A stretch of DNA of 64,000 bases from the NCBI GenBank assembly GCA_964036275.1, contig OZ038438.1, forward strand, positions 2,796,978 to 2,860,977, given 5' to 3'. This document shows positions 10,798 to 23,265 of this stretch, piece after piece. Position 1 is the first letter of the stretch, and every line of letters starts with the position of its first letter. A model generated the notes under the pieces. The model worked only from the letters and a program-made list of their open reading frames with translations, ran no database searches and was not told the origin of the DNA. Source of the DNA: Litoditis marina. Its lineage: Eukaryota > Nematoda > Chromadorea > Rhabditida > Rhabditidae. The translations under genes were made by a program, and so were the position numbers.

Positions 10798-12704
10798 CTA
10801 ATCCGTACCGAAGTACTTCATGGCAAAGTTGAGCGGGATACCCTGGGAAACATCGCTTGTAACAAGTGTGGCTTTTGGAAAATCGTCACAAATCCGCCGC
10901 AATCCTGAAGCATTATAGCAGTCATAGCCGAGAAAGTAAAACAACAGGAAGATGACAAATAAGATACATTCATAGAGTTTCTACCCTTTCAAGTCAATGT
11001 AAACTAGTGTCTGAGATACTCACCTGTTGGGGTGATGAACAGGGTTATGATGTAAATATTCTCCTCGTCGACTCCCGCTTCTTTCAATGCACACACTGCT
11101 TTCGAGGATGTTATTCCGGTGCTAAACAAATGCGAGTTTATTATAGGGGAATTCATCTACTATATCCGAAATCGGATAAAACTGGAACTTGAAGACAACT
11201 AGCTAACTATTTTACACGTTGCACCGTTAGTCTTGTAATTATGAACCACTTTACACATCCCACTAGAATCTCCACTGTAGAGCTAATTGTAGTAGACTGG
11301 GTTGACTTCTCGATAAAATAAGAGAACACAAATTGTGATCGTTATGACTTTCATTGTATCTGACCACTGACCTTATAATTGGGTATAGTAGGAGAACTCT
11401 TCTCTGTGCAATATCTGGAGTCATTCTTGCGTAGAGTACTCGCTGCTCTTCACCTGAAGTAAGCCATGCTTTGACAAAAAAAAACATACATCGGCCTATT
11501 TTCGATAAAAATAAGCTTCTCTTCCGCTGGATCTATTACCGTATTCACTAAGCTTCGTTACCCGGGTGAGCTACTGGAGCAAAAAAATAATTTTTCCGCC
11601 GGAAATTTTCATTAATTTTGCTCAGTTTTCATAAATACTTGGCCTAATTCGACAAAAACTACAATCAACTATTGAAATCAGTAACTATACGACCGGCAGC
11701 TAATCAAATGTTGCTATTTGAGCCTGACGAATACCGGAAATGGAGCTAGTTTTAAGACACGGAATGACGAACAAATTACAATCGGAAAACGGGTTCCCTT
11801 TTAGAAACAGTCGGACCTTACTGTTCCATGATAAATATGACGATATGGAAAAGGAGAGAGAAGAAAACATACCTCCTATCAGCATTTTACAGATGCGTAT
11901 GGAACGGCAACACTGTCGAAGAGCAATTTCCATAGCCTCTCCACTTCTACATAACGAAAGACCACAGTTTCCACGCGCAAACTGGATACCTGAAGTACTT
12001 TGATAAAATGTAAACTAATATTAGAAGTTAACTGAACAGGATTCACCTCCACCAACGTCATAGAATTGCTTACTTCACTGGACTGTGAAAGCGAGCTTGT
12101 TCTTTCTATCTCAAACATTTAAGCAAACAGAAGCAATTACTGCGAAAACGGAGAGCCAGATTGGTTCTGTGACTATTCACCGAAACTACCCTGCTATTAG
12201 ACGCGGAAAAACAATTTTGCTTCCAAAATTTCACGATCTTCTGAAACTTCTTTGTGCGACGTGCATCTTTCATGGAATATAGAGTTGATTACCTTTGTAG
12301 GAACAGTGGGTGGGAGTTGTGATAGAGACTTCCGTATAGGGCAAACGATTCAAGCCCTCTTCAATGACCAATCTCATCAAACGATCCGCGTAGAACACAA
12401 AATCAGAGTGTTCCGTTCTTCTGAGATGAACAACATTGCATGTCGCAGTATAAATACCAGACGGTAGTTGAATTTGAATGCATATAAACATCACAGAATA
12501 AGCATTTGAATTAGGTTCCATTTCAAGTATATTACTGTACACAAGGTTGTTAAAGCCGTTCGATGATGATAAATCAACTAACCTATCCTTCAGGATCGTC
12601 TGGAGCTCAAGTATTTGATTGGTTTCCGGAATTACAACCAAGTTTCCCTCCTTTTTGAGTGACTCGACGTAGGGGTCCACGGTTGACTTGATTATTGAAG
12701 GCAT
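10798..12704 (-). CDS. UPRT: Uracil phosphoribosyltransferase homologue, metazoan type
   Basis: Member of the UPRT family (in bacteria and protists, uracil + PRPP to UMP); the metazoan form is usually considered catalytically uncertain. Exons in transcript order: 12704-12293, 11989-11873, 11453-11372, 11121-11024, 10904-10798; all keep phase and give 271 residues (human about 309). Diagnostic residues: LQTILKDRLVDL, FYADRLMRLVIEEGLN, TTPTHCSYKG, RGNCGLSLCRSGEAME, CCRSIRICKMLI, RRVLLLYPIISTGIT and the C-terminal PLNFAMKYFGTD. The PRPP-loop region reads YPIISTGIT where active enzymes have DPMLATGG. The loss of that Asp is shared with human UPRT. The ATG is 6 nt after a splice acceptor (12711-12713), so a 5'UTR intron or trans-splicing is possible. 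Confidence 0.95.
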
Positions 12705-14483
12705 AACGACCTGGAATAAATACAGGTAATTGAATAGTTCAAAAGCTCAACACTACGTTGTAAATAGAGTGGAACTGATCATAACAATTCGATCAGAACT
12801 GGTAAGAACATACTTAGGACTTCGGAAGACCGCAAACGTAAATTGGTAACGCTGTCCGCTTATCTCACCAAAACAGCAAAATTATAGACTGACATATATT
12901 TCCAAGTATAATAAAAGTTTCGATTGATAATACACATCATAAATACAGAATACAGCGTTACAAGGTAAAGAGCAACTAAACACCTTTGGCAGAATGGGAC
13001 AGAATCGAATTTTTGAAAAACGTATGGGTCAGCGATGACCAAAGATCTATCCCTTACACTGGTACCCACCCATCGATTTCAATAACAAGAAGCGCCCGAT
13101 TCAGTCAGTGAATCTGAACCTAATTAAAATGAAATTAAAAAAACTCTTTTAACTTTCAATTTAGACAATATTTTTTGTGCAACGTTAGCGCATGCGTATC
13201 AAATTTTTCAACAAACGTTCGACATGCGAAAATGAAGTTCATTTTCCCCCTAAAACGCCCGAAGTGAAACAATTGTGATTGAGAGATAAGGATAGGTAGA
13301 AATATGATTGGATATACGATACATATACAATAATTTACTACGATCTTTGAAACACCCTCCTTTCCGGCAATGTTTAGAAAGTTTGAGAAATGTGCATATA
13401 TATATTGTGCGCTAGGGTTGATATGATTAATTTCTTCAAACTGAAAATCAAGCAGATTGAGAGTAGCTGAAACAGACATAAATTTATTGAAATCTCATAG
13501 ATTCACACATCGATTTAGCAGAACTAATAATATTTATCATCAGCGCTTCAGTAGTCTAGGAAAGTGGTAAACGAAAATATACGTTATTGCAAAGCAATAT
13601 TCTGGAATGGTATTGAATTTTTATTCAAAAAAATTGAGTTTGAGATGATAGACTTTTGTTGAATTGAGCGCGCGACCATGCTGCAGCAATAAGCAGTGAC
13701 TGAATCATTTGAGCGCATTTATTTCACAAACAGAGCGCACGCAGGATTTCTCGCAGGCGTGCATTTTACCTACACTGCTAGGAATGGGGTTGAATTCAAG
13801 AGTATTCTACAAATGAATGTCCTTCACAAATGCTATTGCAAGGTAGCTTATAGTTTATTATCGAAACTAGTAAAGTTAGGTTGTCTTGGGAATAAAATAA
13901 TCAAATCAGGACATTCTACCGAAACCTGAATCGAATATTCATCTGATGCTAACATGTCTGAAGCAAAGAAATATGTATTTTAAGCCGAATAGGATCACAC
14001 TGAATCCTATTCGACTCAAATAGACTATGATACTAACAAAGGGAGGAATAATAAGAGCGACCCTTCACTATCGTATCACATCATCTTCGCGTTGTAATAC
14101 AGTTTGTCTATAACATACAACATTTGGAGTCACAACAAAATTGCCGATCAGAGTGAAAAAAAACTGAACTTTGTGGTCATTTGTGTAGATGCACTCCTAC
14201 AATATAGTGTTCAATTATTATTTGTCGACGAATAAATCTGTTTCGATGTACTTCTGTAGCAGTGTTGTGCGTGATTGGGTACAGTTCAGAGTACAGAGCA
14301 GAAAGAAAACTTTTTTATTTCCTTGAACGTCAAAGCGAAACAAGGTCCATTTTCATACTATTTGTTTTCATGACCCGTGAAAAGGAGTATAGGGAACAGG
14401 AACAAATCTTTTGAATCAATTTGCGCACAAACACAACTTCATTAACAAAAGACGAGTGGGAAAGGGATAAAAATAAGTTGGGA

Positions 14484-14557
14484 GTTAAAGGAATGAATGG
14501 ATGGGAGAATATGTATAAACAATACTTCATATTCTCCCATCCGTTCATTCCTTTAAC
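14484..14557. repeat. 30-bp hairpin with 14-base loop
   Basis: The arm 14484-14513 begins GTTAAAGGAATGAATG and pairs with 14528-14557, with one mismatch seen. It is a compact, nearly perfect stem-loop with no coding role visible, probably the remnant of a small fold-back element. Confidence 0.85.
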
Positions 14558-17500
14558 TTGCCTTGTTTTGATAGTAGTTTGTAATTGTATTTTAAACGTA
14601 AATTATCTACTTTAGACTTGCAGCCTGAATGTAACAGACAGCCTCTTGGAGGATAGCCGTTGTCTTCCTAGAAGACTCTTTTCCTCCAACTCCCAGCGCC
14701 CTTTTGTCGCCAACAACACCTTCACACAACACTCTGTGATACGGGAGAAAAATAAAGCTTGTATTGTATTGTAAACAAAATGCAGCATCCCATTTACTTC
14801 ACATTGCTCCGAATTTGAGCTTTTTCAGATTTTCCAAAGACATTGGAAGAACGTGATTCTTTCTGTAATACAATACAACCTGCGAGATAGGATATGAGAT
14901 GTTTAGAGATAATCTTATTGTTAAGCGAAAAAAAGTCAAACTTCTCGTGCGTTTTACCCACGAGGTACCCCGTTAGGACATCTTGTGAGGTGTCAGGGAT
15001 GTCGCTGTAAAATCTGACATCTAGATTCGATCCTGCTCTCTCGCTCTGCTCACTATTTTGCAAGAAGTGGACACCGGACGAATTTCAAGGTGAAGAAAAG
15101 TGAATGCTCGAAAAACTGTAGGTTCGGATCCAAACTGCAGAATAAGTAATAAAACATTAGTTGTTCAAGTAGTTGCCTAATTGTCTCACGCTTCTGCACT
15201 AAGCTGGCCTACACTATGCTCACTCATCACTCGCAAAAACATTTTCACGTGGAACATCAACAACGCTCGAATTTGTTTTTTTTAAACGTTTTGTCAGTTG
15301 GTTGAGAAGTCAACTAAAGGAAGAACATTGCGAACATAATAATCAAAGAAAATATTGGGATGATCGCTTTGCTCTGAGCGAATTACTTTGACATAATCTT
15401 CGACGCTCATCATACACGTTTTTACCCCGTAATATCTACTATTCCCACTTTTTGAGAACTAGCTGTTAGCCATTTCGCACTCCACAATGGTTTCAACCAC
15501 CCATTGTGCGATATATCATTCAGATGACATCCACAGGGTGTTGGTGTTTCTTCAATTCTTTGCCTCCGCGACTCGCTTTAGCTCTGTCTACGTCATAGTT
15601 TCTTTCGTTAGCCAATCTTTCTGTAATCGAGTGCGCTCAGTAAACAAGTTGAATGCATCTATTCATGTCTGTAGGACCATATGTGCCCGACTCAATTCCT
15701 ACTTTATTCAATAGTCACTGTAGCTAATAACACACTTATTACTTCTATAGTCCTCACCACTCCTACCTAGACGCCTACAGTATGCAGTTTAAATTTATAA
15801 TGACCACATTGCTGTCGCAAACACGATAAAGAACAGAATGTTCGAAAGGTGATCACATGTAATCCTTCGCCCGTAACGTGAACGCTGTATTCTAGTAACG
15901 GTTGAATGAAGTTATGAGTATAGAGCTCGCTCATGCTCAGGGGAGCGCTGGCGAAAGCGCTACATTGTGCTGTGTATGTTTGTAGTCTGCTCGCGATTTC
16001 TGTCATGCCGGTTTTGGGAATTCTGTTTTTACTGGCCATATATTGAACGCAGAGTTTTGTCATGTGCTCAATGGGTTCACTCTACTTGTAATCTACCATT
16101 GTACTCCATCCCCGTTCCTCTGTAAGGGAACCCCTTCTTAAAAAGGTTTCTCCAGGTTCTGAGGACACAGTGATGTTTTCCAGGGTGGAAACGTATATTT
16201 GTTACCTATACGAGTGTTTCCTGTCAATCCAACTCTATCCACGCTCCTCCCCCCCCCCCCAAATGAGATGTCCAGCAGCCGCCAATATTAGCATCGTTTT
16301 CTAACCTATATCTCTCTTCAAAGCATTCCGAGTTGATCGATTCAACTCAACAAGATTATATGGTCCCATTAGTCTTTCTTATATTGCAACCTTTGGTCTG
16401 TATAGATTCAAGTTGCCCAGTATTGCCAACTGCCGTACACCGATGAACAATGATAACTCTAATACAGATTTGATACCGTCGCTAAGGATACTGTTTAGAA
16501 ATCAAACATAACCGAGTTAATTTCAATTAGTATACTATCAAATAAAGTGTATAAATTCTATCTAGTCTATCATCTCTCCCCGTCTTTCCTAGACTTAATT
16601 TGTTTTTTCTTCTCTCAAGTCATTGGCTAACTGCATCAAAATTAGCTTATGTTACAGACAATGGTTCCAAGTTAATGGCCTTCATTCTCGATGTACTTCC
16701 CACGGAAGTAGTATTGTAGTCTTCGAGGGCTTTCTATAGGGCGTGACCCGATCTGGATTGTAGTTCGACCCGCGAATACATCATAACCTTTGCATCTCAC
16801 TTCAAGCTCAGCGGGATTGAACTACAAAACCAGCAGAGAAAAAGTGGCAGTATCCGCTCGCCTTATGCAAGAAAAACCCCTATATGGCTTTCCTTATACA
16901 TTCCATTTTTCCTGTACAACAGTTACAACTTCTGATCATCTGTTTTTAAAAACTGGTAATATAATCACTACGGATAACAGAATCTGAAAAGTGTTCTTGG
17001 CACTCGTACATCCCGGAGACCTCGGATTATTCAAGTTTATAATGAATCTCTTCAGATTCTCCTCAACTATAGCCTTTCACTCGAGACTAACATTATATTG
17101 TATCGAAAGACTTCTTCAGAACTCCTGTCTATGTGTGGTTTCCGCGCGATTTTCATCTCATCCTGACCTGACCCATACAAAGTATTCCTGTCCCATACAC
17201 TGTTCAGTAAAATATTTCTGTTGTAATAATTTTCATTCTTCTCTCCTATTTTTCCATACGAATGAGTGCCAAAAGAGTAATTTCTGTTTCTAATTGTTGA
17301 TTACTCAAAGTCTCATTCCAACTATACTTTATGAATTGTCCACAGAAAATCTAGAAAGAAGGGTAGTCCGATCTCAAAGAAACAACGGAACAGTGGTACA
17401 AATACTGATTCAATCTCTCCAGTGTTTTTACCTTGCTGAACTGTCAAATTTCGCGATGTTCTTTATTTCCTCTCACTGTATCTCGAATAATTGATATATA

Positions 17501-17590
17501 AATTGTATTTCATTTCGTTCGGTTAGAGACTCTAAAATAAAAACTGTATTCGAGTGAAAAGACGATTTCCGTGTTTCAAGTGTATCCCCG

Positions 17591-17599
17591 ATGTACTGA
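17591..17599 (+). promoter_or_regulatory. Two-codon uORF ending one base before the GPCR start
   Basis: ATG TAC TGA, then one G, then the main ATG at 17601. If the mRNA 5' end lies upstream, ribosomes meet this minimal ORF first. The frame differs from the receptor frame. Confidence 0.5.
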
Positions 17600-17600
17600 G

Positions 17601-19900
17601 ATGACAGATCAAGCGGATTATGACTATGTCAATGACGAGTTCGCCAACATGTCTGATATTGAATACGAGGTATTTCTGTCATATCATATATGAGTCAGTC
17701 GTTGAATAAGAATTAATAGGAAGATAAACAACCACCTAATGCGATCACTCTACGGCCAGAACGTCACGAAAACATAGTGGTTATCGTTCAGCCATAATGT
17801 CAGAATCATAGAGTACAACTGGGAGTGAAGAAGAGAGTGTTGAAAAATAACGCCGAGGTAAGCGTAACTTTATCTGAGTCGTAGTTTTGCAATTGTGAAA
17901 TTCAACTGAACTCCAGCTAGACCAAACTACAAAAACATGAGAAAACCATCCAGCGTTCCAACCGTAATACTTTGCAGGCGGTGCTGGCCGACTACCTGTG
18001 GCCGAGTGGCGTGGAACGGTTTTTCGTGGGAATTCTGCTGGTTATGATGGTAACCGGCGTGCTCGGAAACACTCTGGTAGTGGTGGTCGTCGTATCGAAA
18101 CGGTCCATGGTTAGTAGTTATCATCTAATTCAACAAATATTGATAGTTATGTGTGAATAATAGTATTTTACGGCTTTTTTCTAGCTGTCCCTCACTTCAT
18201 AACAATACATTGTTACACGGGTAGCAGTTACACCAATTGACAATACTAAGGTAGAATTACAAGTCTACTAGGAGCAAATTGAATAGTCACGTAAAGTTAG
18301 CATTCTAATGAGGCACCATGCACTTTCCACTGCACATTTCTGAGTTCTGCTGTGTTTAACATGCTTCACGTGACTGTGCATTGGACCAACAGTATACTAC
18401 CCGAGGCTTCCTTTAATAATACACCTCTCCTTGCCACAGCATGGACTCGAGACCAAAACGATGTAACCTTATCTCTATCAACAACTCAACTTTCATATTT
18501 CACACATAGCATATATTTTTCAAAGTTCATTCAATAATTTGGACTGAAAGTTAAGCCCTTCAAAAGTTATTCCATTGTATGCAAAATGAGCCGTTTGACT
18601 GTATTTCATTACTTGATCAGTTATTATTTCTCCGTTATTTTCGGAAATCTACGAGTTTTCCGAAGCTTTGCTCATACTTCGTTGTATCATACATTTTCTG
18701 TCTCTCTCGCCCCAACATTCTAATCAGACTATACCCCCACACCTTTCGTAATTTTCCTCTCATTTCCGCTGCAACTAATGAACTTCAGCATATCAGTTCT
18801 ATTTTCATATAACACGAACCACGCTTTTCAAAAGCAACTATCGCTGAATTGAAGTTGATAAACAGATTCAAAATCAACGTTTGGTCAACGTTCAACCAAA
18901 CATGCATCTTAGTCTGATCTGCCAATACATCATACATTTCCCTTTAAAAAACTGTACACCAGAATCAAACTATAGTCTTACCAAATTTTAATTTCCAGTT
19001 GCAGCTGTTTTTCAAATTGGTGTGTTTCATACCTTACACGAGATCTATTAGTGGAACGTCGTGCACAACAACACATGATTAAAAGGCGTAATGAATTTTC
19101 GTTCGAAACGTTGGATTACAAACAGGAGTGTAGAATGATAATGAGTAAACTCTAGTATATCAGCAGTCTAACCTTTGTGTGTTTTCCGAAATTTATTTTG
19201 ATCTACGCAGGCAGTATCATTATCTAAAAAGCAGCAAGATCAAACTACAAACACTACAGTTGAACGTAAATTGTGGACTTCTTTGCCTGGAGCGATCGCC
19301 TTTCTATTGTGGTGTGTGCGAAGCTGAGTAGTAATTAGACTGCAAACACATCAGGCACCGTAGCAAAGTCTCCTAAAAAGGTCAAGTCTGAGCTGAACTA
19401 TATGGACACTACCTGACCCAGATTTGGCTCACCCCCACTATGCTTAAACACGAAAACAACCATGTGGCCAGACTGTGATCAGGTCCTCAATCAGGGTGAA
19501 CTCACCACTTTCACGACTTTGCTACGGTCCCCAGAACTTTTGAACTACGTCTAAAACACATCCGCATCACAGTACACAGCAAATCCAACCATGAGACAGT
19601 CTCGCAGTATCGCTGGATTCCGGTATAGAGTTTCTTCAGGAACACGCAGGCTACGACGTCTGATATTTTTGTAGTTTGATACCTCTATTTTTCAGTATCC
19701 GCTATTTCCGCTGTGTATACGCCGGTTAAACTGTAAGACAGACTTCAGCCCATAGGTCTACCGCATAAATAGGCTATTTGAAGCGCCTGGCTACGTTTGA
19801 TATGTCTCTGTGCCCGCATCTAGCCAAGCTTTATTTAATTACTGAGACAAAATACATGGGAGAGTAGACGAATTGACGGAAGATTGAGATAGTGAAGAGG

Positions 19901-19947
<47 letters not shown>

Positions 19948-22900
19948 CACATAAAACAGATAACCTTATTAGTAGATTTGCAACAGTCTCTACGGTGCCT
20001 TACCAGTTGAAAATATACGGAGTATGATATTATGTAACTGTGTGAAATTGCTTAACAACCTTCGCTCAAAGTCGTTTCAATGATACTGTTCCGTCACAGT
20101 AATATGATTTACAGTAATATCATTCCCAGTATAATGCATTTACATTAATATCATTTACAGTATATCAGTTTCACTGATCGTTTTGCAGTGGTCGTCGATG
20201 AATATTTTCCTGACCAACCTGGCCTGTGCCGATCTGCTCATCCTGCTTCTCTGTCTGCCACCGACCGTTATAAACGATGTAACAAAGACATTCTGGTTCT
20301 CGACGCCCTTCTGCAAGGCTATGCTCTTCTTACAGGTACAGTTCATAGTCACTTCCACGCACCTGTCGCCACTTACAGTAGGAAATGCTCTTCGGTTGAT
20401 CTTGATGTGTGAAACACTGTTAGAGATTTAATAGTTTTAGAATTTTTTCTATTCTTATGCGAAATTGCGTCTGAAAACGAGAGAAAATTAAATCAACCGA
20501 GAAAAATGGGTTGAAGAATCGGGAGAGAAGAAAAATATGAATATTCAGAATACGTCGGTTTACGTGTCTATTCTGACGCTGGTTTCGATAACATTTGAGA
20601 GATGGAGAGCTATCACTTATCCGTTGAAGTCGCAAGTGAAACCGACTCGGTTCATAATAGCTGGTAGGTTCAAGAGGGGCAGAGTGACACTGAACGGCTG
20701 GGTGATATACGAAAGTCCTATAATAAAAACTTACAACATTTTCTCTCGAAAAAAATAATTTTCAATATCGTTATAGAAACCATTTTCCGAAAAGGCTATG
20801 TTTTCTAGTGTCGCATTTCGGTCTAGGTATAGTGGAATACAGTGTATAAAGGGAATTAAAGTACAAACCCAGCAGATCGGACCAACATGTACCGCTTTAG
20901 CCCGACTTTTCCTGGGCGATCGTCATAGAAGAAAATAAAGTCTGAGTTACAGTCTGATCTGCAAAAACAGTTGAGAGCTCCCAGACAACGCTTCAGATGC
21001 ATCAGTATCATCCAAAACTATGAGTATCGCCTTCCAGAATAAATATCATGTTTGCCTGGCTCGTCTAGAGTGCCCCATTTCAGCCTACTGTTTCCAGGAC
21101 ATTTTTAACTGATTCAGATGGTGTCAACTGTAATGTAAAACTAATGTGAAACAAAGTGTTGACTTTTGATTTTGAAAATGAGGATGAATCGATTGCTTCT
21201 CAGGTACATGGGTGATTGCCATTCTCCTTTCGTCGCCAGAGCCTTTCACACTCCAATTGGAAAGTGCCAGCTTCATGAGACCGAACTTCACGACAACTGT
21301 CAGTTTGCCTCCCCAAACTGTACTGGTAAATGACGTAAGACGTGGAAAATCAACAACTGTGAACTGTATCATTGGATAGTATTTATTACTTTTAATTCAT
21401 TTAATCTGTATGTATTAAGTTTATCCTAGTTAACTTGATTTCATTTATCCTATTTCTGTTTATTTAATTTTCGGTGCTAAAAAGAATTAACATCTCCCTC
21501 GAAGATAGAGAATGATGAAGTCGATTTGTAGTTCGGTCCTAAAACAGCGCGATTCTTAAACACTGGGGGAATTTCTTCCCCAACAGCGAACCGACCTTCC
21601 CGAGCCATTTGGTAGGTTCGAGGAGCGAGAGTGTGGTTTGTCCGTACTGTGTAACTAATATTTTTAACCTTTGCGGTCACCTACAAGTTCATTTTATCGA
21701 GTGCAGGAGAAGAAATATGAAGTACTTGTATTGAATTGAATACATTTGTTGCCTATTAAATATACTCATATTTGTACATTGATTCCGTAACTAAATGAAG
21801 GTGTTTCAGTGGGGTACTCAATGTAAGGAGACGTGGTCGCGCACCTTCCAACAAACCTACCAGGCCACGCAGACCGTCGTCTTCTACATCTTCCCTCTCG
21901 CACTCATCAGCGTCATGTGTTTTCAGATGAAACGCACTCTCGATGTCTGTAAACTGGCGTGAGTTGTTGCTCCACCCTCTCAAGTCTCAACCCAAGTTGT
22001 TTTACAAGTTTCTCGCTCAACCTCAGTCTCATTTTGCTCACAACATTCAGCTTTTTTCCCTATTTCATAATCAAGACAAGGCATATTGGGTAGGTATGCT
22101 TTTTGTGAAGCTTAGAACTTTTTTGGACGATCAAAATTAAAAGTCGTAACCTGATTTTGCTGTTTCGAAAGAGTATCACTACAACCCAACCTTGCTCATG
22201 CCCTATATTTTAGTAATGGTAAACGGCAAGTATCGAATCGAAAGAAGGCGGTTCGAATGCTAATCGCAGTCGTTTGTCTGTTCGCCTTATCCTACATGCC
22301 GGTTCATCTCTACAATGTAGCCAGGTTAGTCTCCATATTATAGTATCTGCCAGTCACGTGTATAGTTACGTGAATAAGTGCAAGAAATGAATAATCATAA
22401 AGCGTGCAATTGCTAACATGTAATTCGCTTCCTCAGATATGCACCCGAATAGGCAATAATAGGCTAGAACAAATGGTCCGTTGACTTGACAGACGTTTAG
22501 TATTAATATAAAACTTATATATAGTTAAACAATTTGTTTCAGTGCGTTTGATTTACTGACTCCGACATCGCCAGATGACGATTACGATATGCAGATGATT
22601 GCTATCCGAAAACTTCTCCCCCGAGTCTTCAGCTACTCGTCTAGCTGTCTCAACCCGCTCCTATATAACTTCATGTGTGGTACGTACGACGAACACGTAT
22701 TTACAGTCAACAACATTTATAGTACATAATATATACACGTATAACGTCCCTTGGGCAATGTCAAACTAATACACAAGACGACAATAATATGCAAAAGAGC
22801 AGCTAACCATCTAGATATGAACGCTAAATGGTACCTATAGAAATCTCATATTCCCAAATATATTAATTTTCACAAGAAAGGGGAGTCAAAACAAATAATC

Positions 22901-23251
22901 GAATGAGATACAACAATCATTAGATCATAACGTAGAATGTGAATAGCCACCAAACAACCGGGAAGAGAAGCTCATATTCACAGAAAACAAATCAAACTAG
23001 ATATGTACGGAATGAATATAAACTCAACTGAGCAGAACAGAAACGAAAACCATAGGCTACTCAGAAAGCGAATATTACTCATGAAGGAACGAGACCGGTG
23101 GTGTGTGATCAGAATGCAATGTTTTAGACACACAATTTCAGGGAAATTCCGGTCAGCGTTCGCTGGAGTGATATGTTGCAGACAACGAAAGGTGGATGGA
23201 AGACGGACAACTCAGCCTTCCGAGAGATTACTACTATCGGACAGAAGATGA
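17601..23251 (+). CDS. Class A neuropeptide GPCR, orexin/allatotropin-receptor-like
   Basis: Seven-transmembrane rhodopsin-family receptor, 363 residues. Exons: 17601-17669, 17978-18109, 20189-20335, 20549-20663, 21204-21325, 21810-21958, 22214-22324, 22543-22679, 23142-23251; all junctions keep phase. TM1 contains GVLGNTLVVVVVV (GN motif). TM2 has NLACADLLILLLCLP (LAxAD). A Cys before TM3 (STPFCKAM) can pair with ECL2 Cys in WGTQCKETW. TM3 ends FERWRAITYPLKS, with ERW in place of DRY. TM6 has CLFALSYMPVH and TM7 SSSCLNPLLYNF (NPxxY). The N-terminal DYLWPSGVE resembles the DYLYP/EYLHP element of orexin and allatotropin receptors, and DRW is usual there; this supports that subclass but does not fix the ligand. 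Asn18 could be glycosylated (NMS). CC in the tail may be palmitoylated. The 3' end faces the nuclear receptor gene 14 bp away. Confidence 0.93.
19353..19531. mobile_element. GGCACCGTAGCAAAG MITE, copy 1
   Basis: The element of about 179 bp begins GGCACCGTAGCAAAG and ends with the complement CTTTGCTACGGTCC. Internal sequence (CTCCTAAAAAGGTC, GCTGAACTAT, CCCACTATGCTTAAACACG, GACTGTGATCAGGTCCTCAA) is repeated at 54784-54968. It lies in GPCR intron 2. Confidence 0.85.
19899..19946. repeat. (GA)n microsatellite
   Basis: Uninterrupted GA dinucleotides of about 40 bases in GPCR intron 2. Confidence 0.95.
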
Positions 23252-23265
23252 GCAGGGGGCGGAGC

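Larger units (their letters stand above)
12711..17600. other. Divergent intergenic region UPRT / GPCR, no gene seen
   Basis: 4.9 kb between the UPRT and GPCR start exons. Contents: a strong hairpin at 14484-14557 and a run of C near 16247-16260. Open frames here are short and unlike any family I know, without matching splice contexts. It presumably holds the 5' regulatory DNA of both genes. Confidence 0.55.
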
